From: Tolypothrix bouteillei VB521301
GTDB taxonomy: Bacteria > Cyanobacteriota > Cyanobacteriia > Cyanobacteriales > Nostocaceae
Direction: 5' to 3'
DNA: 64,000 bases
Assembly (NCBI RefSeq): GCF_000760695.4
Contig: NZ_JHEG04000001.1
Span: forward strand, 7,563,617 to 7,627,616
Below, one piece after another: positions 35,377 through 44,293 of this stretch. Position 1 is the stretch's first letter. Each line of letters begins with the position of its first letter. The notes below the pieces were generated by a model. It was not told the DNA's origin, ran no database searches, and saw only the letters and a program-made list of their open reading frames with translations. Position numbers and translations under genes: made by a program.

Positions 35377-37815
35377 TTAGCGACCTCCCGATGCTCGGCT
35401 TTGTAGTTGTGCTAACACTTGTGCTGGTGAGAGACCTGTCATTGCAGGCAGTTGTAATAGTTGTGCTGGTGGGAGATTTGTTAGTGCAGATAGTTGGGCA
35501 AGTTGGGCTGGTGAAAGACCTGTCATGGCTGATAGTTGGCTGACTTGGGCTGGTGTCAGACCGGGTAAGGATACACCTCCAGGAAGTTGTTGCCCCATTC
35601 CTGGTATCTGTCCTGCACCTCCTGCCCCGACATGACCTTGATTGGCTATACTTAGTTGACTGATGAGTTGAGTAAGTTGGGTAACTAAGACAGTCAGTTG
35701 CTGTACTAATCCAGCTAATTGTTGCACTACAACTTCCGTAGATGCACCACCTGCGTGTCCTCCTTGTGCAGCACCACCGACTAGTCCACCAACTCCAGGT
35801 AGACCGGAAGCTATTCCACCAACTACAGGTAGACCGGAAGCTAGTCCACCGACTTGATTGAGTAATCCTCCGGCTAATCCGTCTTTGCCACCACCTTGAC
35901 CTGTCAAACTATTGACTACTCCGCCAGCTACGGGTAGACCGGAAGCTAGCCCACCAACTTGATTGAGTAATCCTCCGGCTAATCCATCTTTGCCACCACC
36001 TTGACCTGTTAAACCTCCAGCCACTCCGCCAACTACTGGTAAACCTCCAGCCACTCCGCCGACTTGATTGAGTAATTCTCCTAACACTCCGCCTCCTAAA
36101 TTTTGATGAGTTAAACCACCGACTAATTCCCCAACACTGGGGTCTTGACCAGCTACTCCGCCTACCAGTCCGGCGGCTTGTCCAACGAATCCCTCATTGT
36201 CACCTTCGTCTGTAACCTGACCTGCAACACTTGTTACCGGGCTGATGAATCCACTTTGTGCAGATTGTGACGATGATTGTTGGGAATCTGATAGGTTGCT
36301 TTCGGATTGTGACGAAGCACCAGTCAATCCCCCATATTGGGATGTAAGATTGGAAAGCGTTGGTTTATGGATTTGGAGTTGCAGATAATCGATTAAGTGT
36401 GCGGCATTTGTACCGTTTGATGTTGTAATTGAAATCGTATGCGATCCTTGGCAAATACTTGTTAGAGGGATTTGGCTTTGCTTGAGTTTGCCCTGGTCTG
36501 CTCCGGGCATCCTAGCAATGAGTTGTCCGTCTAAAAAGATATTGTCTTCTCCAGAACCGTAGCGATCGTAACATAAGACTAACTGTCCGTCAGTATAACT
36601 TTCTAGTAAAGAAAAGTGAATATTGAGTTGACTGGTTGAATTGGGGATTTGGTTGGCATTGGGTGGAACTATGCAAGAGGGTATTGTAGGACAGTTAAGG
36701 GGGTCGGGATCTGTACCTACTATATAGTTATATTCAATAGTCCATGGACCTGTAGGGGCTGGTATTCCAGCTTGACCTGGGGAGCCAATCTGCCAGAGAA
36801 CAGTTTGGGGATCGGACATAGCAGTACTGATTGGGTCAGGTTGCTTGGATGTCAGAGGGTTTTCCCGAACTGGCAGTTGAGTTAGAGGTTGCTCAAAACT
36901 GAGTTGTGATTGAGGCGAAGGATTTGTGTTTTGTCCCTGTTGACCGGAGAAATTACCTGTCGTTTCTTGAAATAAATCCACACCTTGTCCCCATTGTCCG
37001 CCTTGCCCCCATTGCCCCCATTGTCCCCATTGTTCCCCCTGTCCGCCTTGCCCCCATTGCCCCCATTGTCCGCCTTGTCCCTCAGGTATGACCTCAGAAG
37101 TATTTTCCTGAATGGGTTCTGCTTGAACTTCTATTGACTGTTGGGCTGCAAGTGCCTGAATCTCTCTAGAAGTTAGGACGCGATCCCAGACATGAACTTC
37201 AGCAATTTTGCCACGGAAGAAACAGGGGCTTGCTCCCCACTGTTCTGTGGCACCTGCACCGACACGGGTAGGATTGCGATCGTTGGGTTGGTATTGCACG
37301 CCCATTTCTCGCGCCACTTCTCGCCCGTTGACAAAGAAAGCCATTGTTTGCGAGTTGCGATCGTAGGTTCCTGCGAGATGTGTCCAAGTACCTATTTTTG
37401 CTTGTGTACCGTTTAGTACTTGCCAGAAAGCTTTTGGTTCGCCATTGCCCAACCAAAATTGCCATTGCCGCGCAGGTGTGATGCAAAAAAGATACCCTTT
37501 GCGTCCTGCCAAAGGAGAGCCACCGACCGAGGTCATAATAGACTGATAACCTGAACCTCCCTGAACCATAACCCACATTTCTATAGTAAAACTGGGAGGG
37601 TTAAGTTCGGGAGCGTAAGGCATATCTAACTTGTCATCTACTCCATCAAATGTGGGAGCGTTGGGAAAAGAATCAATCGGAGGTGTTTGCTGCATAGTTT
37701 CTTGAGAGGGCATTGCCTGCTGTTTTGTTCTTTTAGCAGGAGGGATGACGCTCTGAAGAGGATAAGTGATTGATACACCTGCAGCTGCAATCCTCAGTTT
37801 TTCTATTGACAGCAT
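35377..37815 (-). CDS. LamG-domain protein with low-complexity and 14-residue C-terminal repeats
   Basis: 812 aa and no signal peptide. Residues about 50-230 are a LamG/concanavalin-type domain (FDGVDDKLDMPYAPELNPPSFTIEMWV). About 243-282 is a tandem GQWGQWGQG tract. About 350-480 is a beta-rich domain (WTIEYNYIVG, LLESYTDGQLVLCYDRYGSG). About 560-685 is a glycine-rich hydrophobic repeat array (LLNQVGGLASGLPV). The C-terminus (about 752-808) has three and a half 14-residue repeats of the type LSPAQLAQLSALTN. It lies between two CDC48-like genes. Its LamG domain resembles one in the giant protein at 45862. Probably structural or adhesive; inferred. Confidence 0.8.
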   Translation of the reverse strand: MLSIEKLRIAAAGVSITYPLQSVIPPAKRTKQQAMPSQETMQQTPPIDSFPNAPTFDGVDDKLDMPYAPELNPPSFTIEMWVMVQGGSGYQSIMTSVGGSPLAGRKGYLFCITPARQWQFWLGNGEPKAFWQVLNGTQAKIGTWTHLAGTYDRNSQTMAFFVNGREVAREMGVQYQPNDRNPTRVGAGATEQWGASPCFFRGKIAEVHVWDRVLTSREIQALAAQQSIEVQAEPIQENTSEVIPEGQGGQWGQWGQGGQGEQWGQWGQWGQGGQWGQGVDLFQETTGNFSGQQGQNTNPSPQSQLSFEQPLTQLPVRENPLTSKQPDPISTAMSDPQTVLWQIGSPGQAGIPAPTGPWTIEYNYIVGTDPDPLNCPTIPSCIVPPNANQIPNSTSQLNIHFSLLESYTDGQLVLCYDRYGSGEDNIFLDGQLIARMPGADQGKLKQSQIPLTSICQGSHTISITTSNGTNAAHLIDYLQLQIHKPTLSNLTSQYGGLTGASSQSESNLSDSQQSSSQSAQSGFISPVTSVAGQVTDEGDNEGFVGQAAGLVGGVAGQDPSVGELVGGLTHQNLGGGVLGELLNQVGGVAGGLPVVGGVAGGLTGQGGGKDGLAGGLLNQVGGLASGLPVAGGVVNSLTGQGGGKDGLAGGLLNQVGGLASGLPVVGGIASGLPGVGGLVGGAAQGGHAGGASTEVVVQQLAGLVQQLTVLVTQLTQLISQLSIANQGHVGAGGAGQIPGMGQQLPGGVSLPGLTPAQVSQLSAMTGLSPAQLAQLSALTNLPPAQLLQLPAMTGLSPAQVLAQLQSRASGGR

Positions 37816-38215
37816 CTGCTCCTCCCTGTCAGCACTGCCATTGTTTCAATAGCGATGCCATGGCAGATCGCCTGATGTTAGATTTTACTCTCAATTGGCT
37901 CGGTAAATAATTAAACTATGTTAAGTGACTTTTTACAGTTTGGTAATGAAACTTTGGTAAATTAAGAGTTCCAATAATTTTCTTGACGAAGTTTTACAGG
38001 TGTCCCTTTTTGCACAGATAACAGCAGACACCTGGGTTGCACTCAAAGGCGCACGTCCGGTTCACGTTGGGAGAGACCGGAGATAATAAAATTAATAGCA
38101 GATTGAAACCACCGTTTTCCCAATGTCCGTTAGAGCGCCAATCTATATCCGCTCGAATGTTGGGTTTCACTGAGTTCAATCCAACCTACAAGGTCTTTAT
38201 GTTTACATAAGCTGC
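37816..38215. other. Intergenic region with a dispersed GTTGGGTTTC-type repeat
   Basis: 400 bp with no supported gene. Near 38158-38192 a TGTTGGGTTTC...TCCAACCTACA hairpin occurs. A relative is found near 40137-40168 (GTTGGGTTTC...CAACCCAGCCTAC) after the next gene. It should also hold the promoter of the LamG gene. Confidence 0.45.
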
Positions 38216-40024
38216 CTAGGAACGTTGTTCCGTTAAAATTTGATAAGCACAATCAAAGTCCTCTGGTGTAATGCGGATAGTATTGGGATCGGTCATTCCT
38301 TGAGAACGATAGCGGCGAATAGATTCTACCGCCGCTCTATCGCCTAGTAATGATAAGTCAGCACCATTCCAACCTTCTGTAATTTCTGCCCAGTAAGTTA
38401 AGTCTACATTCTGTAAAGGACGGTCTTGGTTGTGGACTTGCAAAATCGCCAAACGGCTTTCTTGATTTGGTAAGTCTACTTTTAACTGCAAATCCAAACG
38501 CCCAGACCTAACTAACGCGGGGTCGATCGCATCGGGACGATTGGTAGCAGCAATTAACAGGATGGTAGCACCTGTCTGCAAACCATCTAATTCTGTCAGC
38601 AATTGTCCCACAACGCGATCGCTCACTCCCGAATCGCCTGTATAACTTCCCCTAATTGGGGTCAAGGTGTCGATTTCGTCAATAAAGATAACGCACGGTG
38701 CTGCAAGTCTTGCTTTGGTAAATAATTCTCGCACTGCTTGTTCGCTTGCACCTACCCACTTATTGAGTAATTCCGGACCGTTGACGCAGATAAAATTTGC
38801 TCTAGCTTGAGAAGCAACGGCTTTTGCTAACAAAGTTTTGCCGGTTCCGGGTGGTCCCCAAAGTAAAATACCTTTGGGTGCTTTCGCTTTGGTTTTTAAA
38901 TATAATTCTGGATGTAACAGTGCGCCTTCTACCGATTCCCTCAAGGTTTGTTTGATGTTCTCCAACCCGCCAATTTCTTCCCAGGAAATATTGGGAGATT
39001 CGACTTCCACCGCACGTAAAACAGCTGGTTTAATTTCTTTAATGGCTGCTAGGAAATCTAATTGATTCACCGTCATGGAATCGGGAATTTGCTCGTCTAT
39101 AGAGGGGACATAACGGCGCAAAGCATTGTAAGCAGATTTTTGACATAAGGCTTTTAAATCCGCACCTACAAATCCGACACTCAGATCTGCGATCGCTTCT
39201 AAGTTTACTGTCTCATCTAGGGGCATCGAACGAGTTAATATTTGTAATATTTCCAGGCGTCCCTGACGGTCTGGTACTCGAAATTGGACTTCGCGATCGA
39301 ATCTTCCGGGGCGGCGTAAAGCTGGGTCGAGATGTTCGGGACGGTTTGTTGCAGCTAGCACAATAACCCCTTTCGTTTGGGCAAAACCATCCATCAGACT
39401 GAGAAGTTGGGCGACTAAGCGTTTTTCTACTTCTCCTTCTACTTTGCTGCGGTCTGGGGCGAGGCTGTCAATTTCATCTATAAAAACTATACAAGGAGCA
39501 TTTTTAGCAGCTTTTTCAAATAGCGATCGCAATCTTTGTTCTGCTTCACCGTAGTATTTGCCAATCACTTCCGGTCCTACTATGGCGATGTAGTTGACAC
39601 CCAGTTCTTCTGCAAGAGCGCGGGCGGTGAGTGTTTTACCCGTACCGGGAGGACCGACTAAAAGAACACCGCGTGTAGGTTCTAGTCCGAGTTTGGCTAA
39701 AATTTCCGGACGTTTTAGAGGGAGGGCGATTAATTCTTTCAGTTCTTGGAGGACTTGTTCAAGTCCGCCTACATCTTTGAGGGAGTGATTTGTAGTGTTT
39801 TCCGTGGGTGTTACCGGGTCTGGTACAGGAGCAGAAGCGGGTGGTTGGGTGCGAATTCGACTGGTTCCTATATCGGTACGCGGAATACTACCAGCACGCG
39901 GAATATTGCTTAACGAACGAGTGCTAACTTGCACGTCAGCTTTGATTTCTCCGTTTTGAATTTTTTCTTCTATGGTTTTTGCTAGTTCTAATAAATCTTC
40001 AAAGCCTTTGAAAAAATTGCTCAT
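38216..40024 (-). CDS. CDC48/VCP-like double AAA+ ATPase, paralogue 3
   Basis: 602 aa. It differs from the other two in its N-terminus: a helix of about 25 residues (FFKGFEDLLELAKTIEEKI), reminiscent of the N-terminal helix of some gas vesicle accessory proteins, then a disordered Pro/Ser/Thr linker. D1: GPPGTGKTLTARALA, IVFIDEIDSLAPDRS, RRPGRFDRE. D2: GPPGTGKTLLAKAVA, VIFIDEIDTLTP, LVRSGRLD. All Walker residues are intact. It is downstream of the arsA-like gene (178 bp), next to the gvp block, which makes it the best candidate for a gas vesicle remodeler. Confidence 0.9.
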   Translation of the reverse strand: MSNFFKGFEDLLELAKTIEEKIQNGEIKADVQVSTRSLSNIPRAGSIPRTDIGTSRIRTQPPASAPVPDPVTPTENTTNHSLKDVGGLEQVLQELKELIALPLKRPEILAKLGLEPTRGVLLVGPPGTGKTLTARALAEELGVNYIAIVGPEVIGKYYGEAEQRLRSLFEKAAKNAPCIVFIDEIDSLAPDRSKVEGEVEKRLVAQLLSLMDGFAQTKGVIVLAATNRPEHLDPALRRPGRFDREVQFRVPDRQGRLEILQILTRSMPLDETVNLEAIADLSVGFVGADLKALCQKSAYNALRRYVPSIDEQIPDSMTVNQLDFLAAIKEIKPAVLRAVEVESPNISWEEIGGLENIKQTLRESVEGALLHPELYLKTKAKAPKGILLWGPPGTGKTLLAKAVASQARANFICVNGPELLNKWVGASEQAVRELFTKARLAAPCVIFIDEIDTLTPIRGSYTGDSGVSDRVVGQLLTELDGLQTGATILLIAATNRPDAIDPALVRSGRLDLQLKVDLPNQESRLAILQVHNQDRPLQNVDLTYWAEITEGWNGADLSLLGDRAAVESIRRYRSQGMTDPNTIRITPEDFDCAYQILTEQRS

Positions 40025-40129
40025 AACTTATTGCAAGGCATAACATAACTCATCTTAATATGTTTCTCTACAAATAGAGCGGTTTTATTCTAATAGCAAT
40101 ACTGGTAGGTTTTGCTGGACAAAGAAAAA

Positions 40130-40172
40130 GGTGTAGTTGGGTTTCGTTCCTCAACCCAGCCTACTAATATTC
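40130..40172. repeat. Dispersed hairpin repeat GTTGGGTTTC/CAACCCAGCC
   Basis: An inverted repeat GGGTT...AACCC typical of cyanobacterial intergenic repeats lies between the arsA-like stop and the CDC48-like start. A diverged copy is at 38158-38192. Confidence 0.55.
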
Positions 40173-40202
40173 TCAACCTTTGCCGTATTGACTCTAATGG
40201 TT

Positions 40203-42104
40203 TCAAAATAAAAGACTTGCTGCTGTTTTAATTCTATCTAAAGGTTCTACAGATCGCGGTAAAGTAGGTAAGCGAATAATATTTTGTTTGATAAATAAAC
40301 TTTTATCTATTTCGAAACCAGAGTGATAGCGATTGTGGACGATATAACGTTGAGGGACACCCATTTTGGCTAAAGAATCTGTTAGACGTGTTTGTTCGGC
40401 GATAATTGCTGCTTCTGCTTGAATGACACCAATAAATTCTGTATGATTTGGATCTTGTAATTTTTTCTGGGCTTGCACAACTTGTTGGCGTAATTTTCGC
40501 AGTCGTCCCATAAAATCAACTCGACCTAAAACACTTTGATATTTCATCCATAATTTAAATATCCATGCCAACCAATCTGCTAGTGCAGAGGGCATTTCTA
40601 AAAAGCGGAGTAGATGACCTGTAGGGGCTGTGTCTAAAATAATTAAATCTTGCTGTTTGCGGTCTAATAACTCCATGATAGTAACGAGGGATAGCATTTC
40701 ATCAATCCCAGGTAAAGCCTGCGCTACAAGTTGTCGCCAAGCTTCGGGAGTATAAACAATTTTGATTGCTCCTGGTTCGCTTCCTTCACCACTCATCATT
40801 GCAGCTAATTCCCAAAGGTAGTCATTGCGGAACTGTTCTAATATAATTTTGGCATCGATTTCTTGACCGCTTAAATTAGAGGTTAATTGGGTAGGTTCGT
40901 GTCCTAATTTCTGACCGAAAGCATCTCCTAAGGAATGAGCGGGGTCGATAGAAATGAGACAAATATTTTTATCGGGATAGCGATTGGCTAATTCCCATCC
41001 AATGGCTGCTGCTACCGTAGTTTTTCCAACTCCACCTTTACCACCAATAAGAATGAGTTGTCTGCCTTCGATAATAAAGTCAGTAAAACTAGGAAGTATT
41101 TTGACAGGAAATTGTATAACTGGTGGGGGGATAAGGGCAACAGTATCAATTTTTTGAACTTGGCTAATGAGATTATCTAGTGCTGTACCCCCAAGGGGTT
41201 CAGTGAAGAGTTGCGGTACGGTATATACAGACTGTTTTTCTGATAGATTAAGGAATTTTGCTAATAAATTTTGTTGCTCGCTATAGCGGTCTAAATCCGT
41301 CTTGGCATCTCTTAAGATTTTATTAATAAACAACCCACTGCAAGATATATCTAGTTCCTGCAAGTTATCTAAAAATCTCTCTGTTTCTAAAAGACTCATT
41401 GGTTCTGCGATCGCCACTACCAAGCAAGCAGTAAAATTGACATCCTGCAATAACTTTTTGCCTTCCGCTAATTCAGATTTCATTTTTGCTAAGAAATCAT
41501 CAACTTCATCAGGTATATAACGTCCCGTAAAAGTTTTCGCGATCGCGCGATGTTTTTCTTGAAATAATTCTAAAGAATTTAAGACGACATCTAAAAAATC
41601 TTTAATTCCTAATAAATTTAAAGTATGCCCCGAAGGAGCCATGTCTACTACAATGCGATCGACAGTTTTTTCTGCTAGCAACCGTTGGATTTCCAATAAT
41701 CCCATAACTTCATCTATACCAGGCCAATTTAAATCCCAAACAGGTGTTAAATCTTCCCCTTCGACAAAGCTTCCTCTTTCAACTAACAGTTCTAAATAAT
41801 TTCCGTATTTTGCCTTAAATTCTAATAGTAATTGCTTTGCATCCAATGCTCGAACACTTAAATTTGGTAAATCGGGTAAAAGTGTAGCTTGTTCTACTAC
41901 TTTTATTTGCAATACATCGCCTAAAGAATGGGCTGGGTCTGTAGAAATTAGTAATATACTCTCGTTAGAAAATAATGTAGCCCAGCGTCGAGCAAAAGCA
42001 CAGGCGAGTGTAGTTTTTCCAACTCCACCTTTGCCGCTAAACATGGCTAAGTGAAGTGAGTCATATTGATTAATCTTATCCGTGAATTGGTAATTTGAGG
42101 TCAT
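40203..42104 (-). CDS. Double-domain ArsA/GET3-like ATPase of the gas vesicle locus
   Basis: 633 aa from the ATG at 42104 (MTSNYQF). The longer frame upstream of it has no family resemblance and was dropped. Two deviant-P-loop halves: SGKGGVGKTTLACAF near residue 22 and GGKGGVGKTTVAAAIG near 355. Each has the switch motif (DMAPSGHTLNLL and DTAPTGHLLRFL) and ISTDPAHSLGD/ISIDPAHSLGD. The fused two-half layout is that of ArsA, but no arsenic genes are near and I see no clear ArsA Cys triad. Family relatives target membrane proteins (GET3). The gene lies 77 bases after gvpW on the same strand, so it is likely part of the gas vesicle programme. Confidence 0.9.
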   Translation of the reverse strand: MTSNYQFTDKINQYDSLHLAMFSGKGGVGKTTLACAFARRWATLFSNESILLISTDPAHSLGDVLQIKVVEQATLLPDLPNLSVRALDAKQLLLEFKAKYGNYLELLVERGSFVEGEDLTPVWDLNWPGIDEVMGLLEIQRLLAEKTVDRIVVDMAPSGHTLNLLGIKDFLDVVLNSLELFQEKHRAIAKTFTGRYIPDEVDDFLAKMKSELAEGKKLLQDVNFTACLVVAIAEPMSLLETERFLDNLQELDISCSGLFINKILRDAKTDLDRYSEQQNLLAKFLNLSEKQSVYTVPQLFTEPLGGTALDNLISQVQKIDTVALIPPPVIQFPVKILPSFTDFIIEGRQLILIGGKGGVGKTTVAAAIGWELANRYPDKNICLISIDPAHSLGDAFGQKLGHEPTQLTSNLSGQEIDAKIILEQFRNDYLWELAAMMSGEGSEPGAIKIVYTPEAWRQLVAQALPGIDEMLSLVTIMELLDRKQQDLIILDTAPTGHLLRFLEMPSALADWLAWIFKLWMKYQSVLGRVDFMGRLRKLRQQVVQAQKKLQDPNHTEFIGVIQAEAAIIAEQTRLTDSLAKMGVPQRYIVHNRYHSGFEIDKSLFIKQNIIRLPTLPRSVEPLDRIKTAASLLF

Positions 42105-42181
42105 GTGTATATTTTTATTATAATTTTGCGCCTTTGTGCCTTTGCATGAGACAAAAAATATCCAGACACAAAATTTAACAA

Positions 42182-42862
42182 TTAAATAAAATGATAAGGA
42201 GGTAGCGGTTCTCCTAAATGTAACTCCCAACGCGGACAAGCCTCTTGCCAAGTTAAATATTGTTCTGCTAGTAGATCTTCATCTTGACTCCTTACTAAAA
42301 GATAAATTCGGGGTTCTTTGTCCTCCTGTTGAACAATCTTAGATTCGTAAATTTGACTGATTGTCTCAACTATATTTTCCCACTCTGTTGTTTGAATAGC
42401 AGAAAAGTCTTGCTGTGTTTGATAGCGTTGTTTTTTAGCTAAAAAATACTGTCTCCCCCCTGATGCTGTTGGTGTAGTTGTTTCATCTAAAGTCCGAGGG
42501 ATAAACTTTAAAATATATTCACTTTTCCCATTCATTACGTGTAACTTTTCTAGATATTCCTCTGCGCGAGATTCTAGATACGTTAATAAGTTATCTTGTG
42601 AAGTAAAAGAAGTACCAAACCGGAGAGGTAAAACTGTCGTTTGACGAAAGACTTCACAAATAACGCGATCGTGTGACAAGACTGCTTTAATTAATATTTC
42701 GTCATTACTTTGTAATAATTCTATGGAAATAGCAGGTTCCACTAGCGCAGAAATGCCAGATGTGCTAATTAAAAGTACACTATTACTGATGCCTGCGGGT
42801 AATTTTAGGTCAGTAACTGGTGTTTTTAAAAAAGCATAAACGTAAAGGTTTTCAGTCACCAT
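42182..42862 (-). CDS. gvpW: Gas vesicle protein of the GvpF/L family, GvpW position
   Basis: 226 aa from the ATG at 42862 (MVTENLYVYAF); the upstream TTG is less likely. GvpF/L proteins are accessory factors needed for gas vesicle assembly that associate with GvpA. The family pattern is clear: LYVYAF start, VLPLRFGTSF near residue 85, and a helical middle. It is the second such gene here. The order J-K-F/L-G-V-W matches cyanobacterial gvp clusters as I recall them, so this one takes the gvpW position. Confidence 0.82.
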   Translation of the reverse strand: MVTENLYVYAFLKTPVTDLKLPAGISNSVLLISTSGISALVEPAISIELLQSNDEILIKAVLSHDRVICEVFRQTTVLPLRFGTSFTSQDNLLTYLESRAEEYLEKLHVMNGKSEYILKFIPRTLDETTTPTASGGRQYFLAKKQRYQTQQDFSAIQTTEWENIVETISQIYESKIVQQEDKEPRIYLLVRSQDEDLLAEQYLTWQEACPRWELHLGEPLPPYHFI

Positions 42863-42894
42863 GTATAATACAGTCAATCATCTAAAAATTTATT

Positions 42895-43254
42895 ATGAAA
42901 AACCTTCGCAATCGCGGACTAAATAGACCTAAAATCAGTACAATGCCTCGCTTCAAATCTGAAACATCTGAGCAATTAAAGCTTTACAAAATGGTATCAG
43001 ATCGGCAGCGTCTTCAGCAAGAACTGAAATTTATGGCTGAACGTATGGAACAATTGAAACAGCACCTCAGCGATTTAGATACTCAAATAGAGGAAACTGA
43101 GCAATCCATTCAAAATTTGCGTCAATCACCTTCGAGCCAGTCTCAAACGACACGCGTTATTCCGACTCGCAATACAACTAATGAAAAGGGTTCCCAAAGG
43201 GGTCATAAGGTTTACGAGTCGAATAATTTTGAAACTTTCTACTTAGATATTTAA
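42895..43254 (+). CDS. gvpV: Probable gas vesicle protein GvpV, inverted relative to neighbours
   Basis: 119 aa, basic N-terminus (NRGLNRPKISTMPRFKS), a central coiled coil (about 28-80: LYKMVSDRQRLQQELKFMAERMEQLKQHL is the core), then a polar tail. This pattern and its place between gvpG and gvpW fit cyanobacterial GvpV, a small accessory protein of unknown action. Unusually it is on the plus strand. Its stop abuts the gvpG stop with no bases between, and its start lies 32 bases from the gvpW start, so it needs its own promoter in that gap. Confidence 0.6.
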   Translation: MKNLRNRGLNRPKISTMPRFKSETSEQLKLYKMVSDRQRLQQELKFMAERMEQLKQHLSDLDTQIEETEQSIQNLRQSPSSQSQTTRVIPTRNTTNEKGSQRGHKVYESNNFETFYLDI

Positions 43255-43503
43255 TTAAAGTTCAGCTTCTGCTGCTTCTTCTTCCATGGCTTGAATTTGC
43301 AGCAAAAGCTCCTCTTCTTGAATTTCAAACTCTTCTTCAGATATTTCTCCAATATCAAATGCTAGTTGCAAAGCTAACAAACGTTTGTGTAAATTTTCTT
43401 TTTCATCCAATTCAGCACTAGCACGTTCTAGAAGTTGTTCTCCTATCCAGGTTATGCCTTCAAGGGGACCCATGACAGGAAATAATAAGATTTTCAAAAA
43501 CAT
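43255..43503 (-). CDS. gvpG: Gas vesicle protein GvpG
   Basis: 82 aa, matching GvpG: hydrophobic start FLKILLFPVMGPLEGITWIGEQL followed by an acidic helical tail (ISEEEFEIQEEELLLQIQAMEEE). An essential accessory factor in gas vesicle assembly in studied organisms. It lies 14 bases after gvpF/L on the same strand. Confidence 0.93.
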   Translation of the reverse strand: MFLKILLFPVMGPLEGITWIGEQLLERASAELDEKENLHKRLLALQLAFDIGEISEEEFEIQEEELLLQIQAMEEEAAEAEL

Positions 43504-43517
43504 AACTTTGGTTACAC

Positions 43518-44252
43518 TTAAGAAAGTTGGGCAAATGTATAAGGTGCAGTAAAGTTGTTATAGCGAATTCGCAAGCGATCGCTCAATTGTTTGTCAATAG
43601 CTTCTACCTTTTCACTAAACAAAGCTTCACTATCCCAAGGAATTAAATAAGCTGCATTATAAATCATTTCTTCTGTCATCGTATCATTTTCCACGATTTC
43701 TTCTGCTAAACCATTTAATTCATCTTGAAAAGCTTGGATAATCGCTTCTTTACGAGCTTCTAAACCCTTCTCAATCATCTGACCAATTTCGATGACTTCT
43801 TCCATTTTCAGAGTTTTACCTTCCATTGCATCGCGCTTTTCTCGCAACTCCGGATTTGACTCTAGCAATGCTTGGATTTCCTCCTGGCTGTTCCACAGAA
43901 CTTTGACGCTCACTTCCCGGTGTCCATCTAATTTTTGAAATAACGCCTCTAATTCTTCTTTATAGGGAACTAGCAACTGTTCGTTAACAGTGTCCCATGT
44001 TTTCACAACTAATCCAAAGCGTAGTGGTAAATGGGTACGAAATCCCAGATTCATCGCTTCTTCTAAAACTTTTTCATGGCATAGTAAATTGCGTCGGGAA
44101 GCAAGATACTTTGCTTGTTTTGCTTCTGAATATAAAAAGTTAAATCCCTCTATAGAATAGTTCTGAACTATTTGTTTATCTATTCCTTCGAGAATGACAT
44201 TATCGGAAATTGCTTGGGGGAAAATTCCGTAAAGATAAAGCCCTGAAGTCAT
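43518..44252 (-). CDS. gvpF: Gas vesicle protein GvpF/L
   Basis: 244 aa, standard GvpF/L: LYLYGIFPQA start, HLPLRFGLVVKTWD near residue 80, a VSVKVLW beta strand, and the conserved end SDRLRIRYNNFTAPYTFAQL. Assembly factor thought to bind GvpA and start vesicle formation. It is in the tight minus-strand row J-K-F/L-G. Confidence 0.95.
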   Translation of the reverse strand: MTSGLYLYGIFPQAISDNVILEGIDKQIVQNYSIEGFNFLYSEAKQAKYLASRRNLLCHEKVLEEAMNLGFRTHLPLRFGLVVKTWDTVNEQLLVPYKEELEALFQKLDGHREVSVKVLWNSQEEIQALLESNPELREKRDAMEGKTLKMEEVIEIGQMIEKGLEARKEAIIQAFQDELNGLAEEIVENDTMTEEMIYNAAYLIPWDSEALFSEKVEAIDKQLSDRLRIRYNNFTAPYTFAQLS

Positions 44253-44293
44253 AAATGTTTCCCAGTTATTTTTAAAAATTTACAAACTCAAAT

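Noticed and set aside
40203..42104. Arsenite efflux ATPase ArsA
   Set aside because: No ars genes nearby and no evident metalloid Cys triad; the gvp context points elsewhere.
42105..42251. N-terminal extension of the ArsA-like protein with a hydrophobic segment
   Set aside because: Family similarity begins after the ATG at 42104; the extension overlaps the end of gvpW and lies in intergenic-type sequence.
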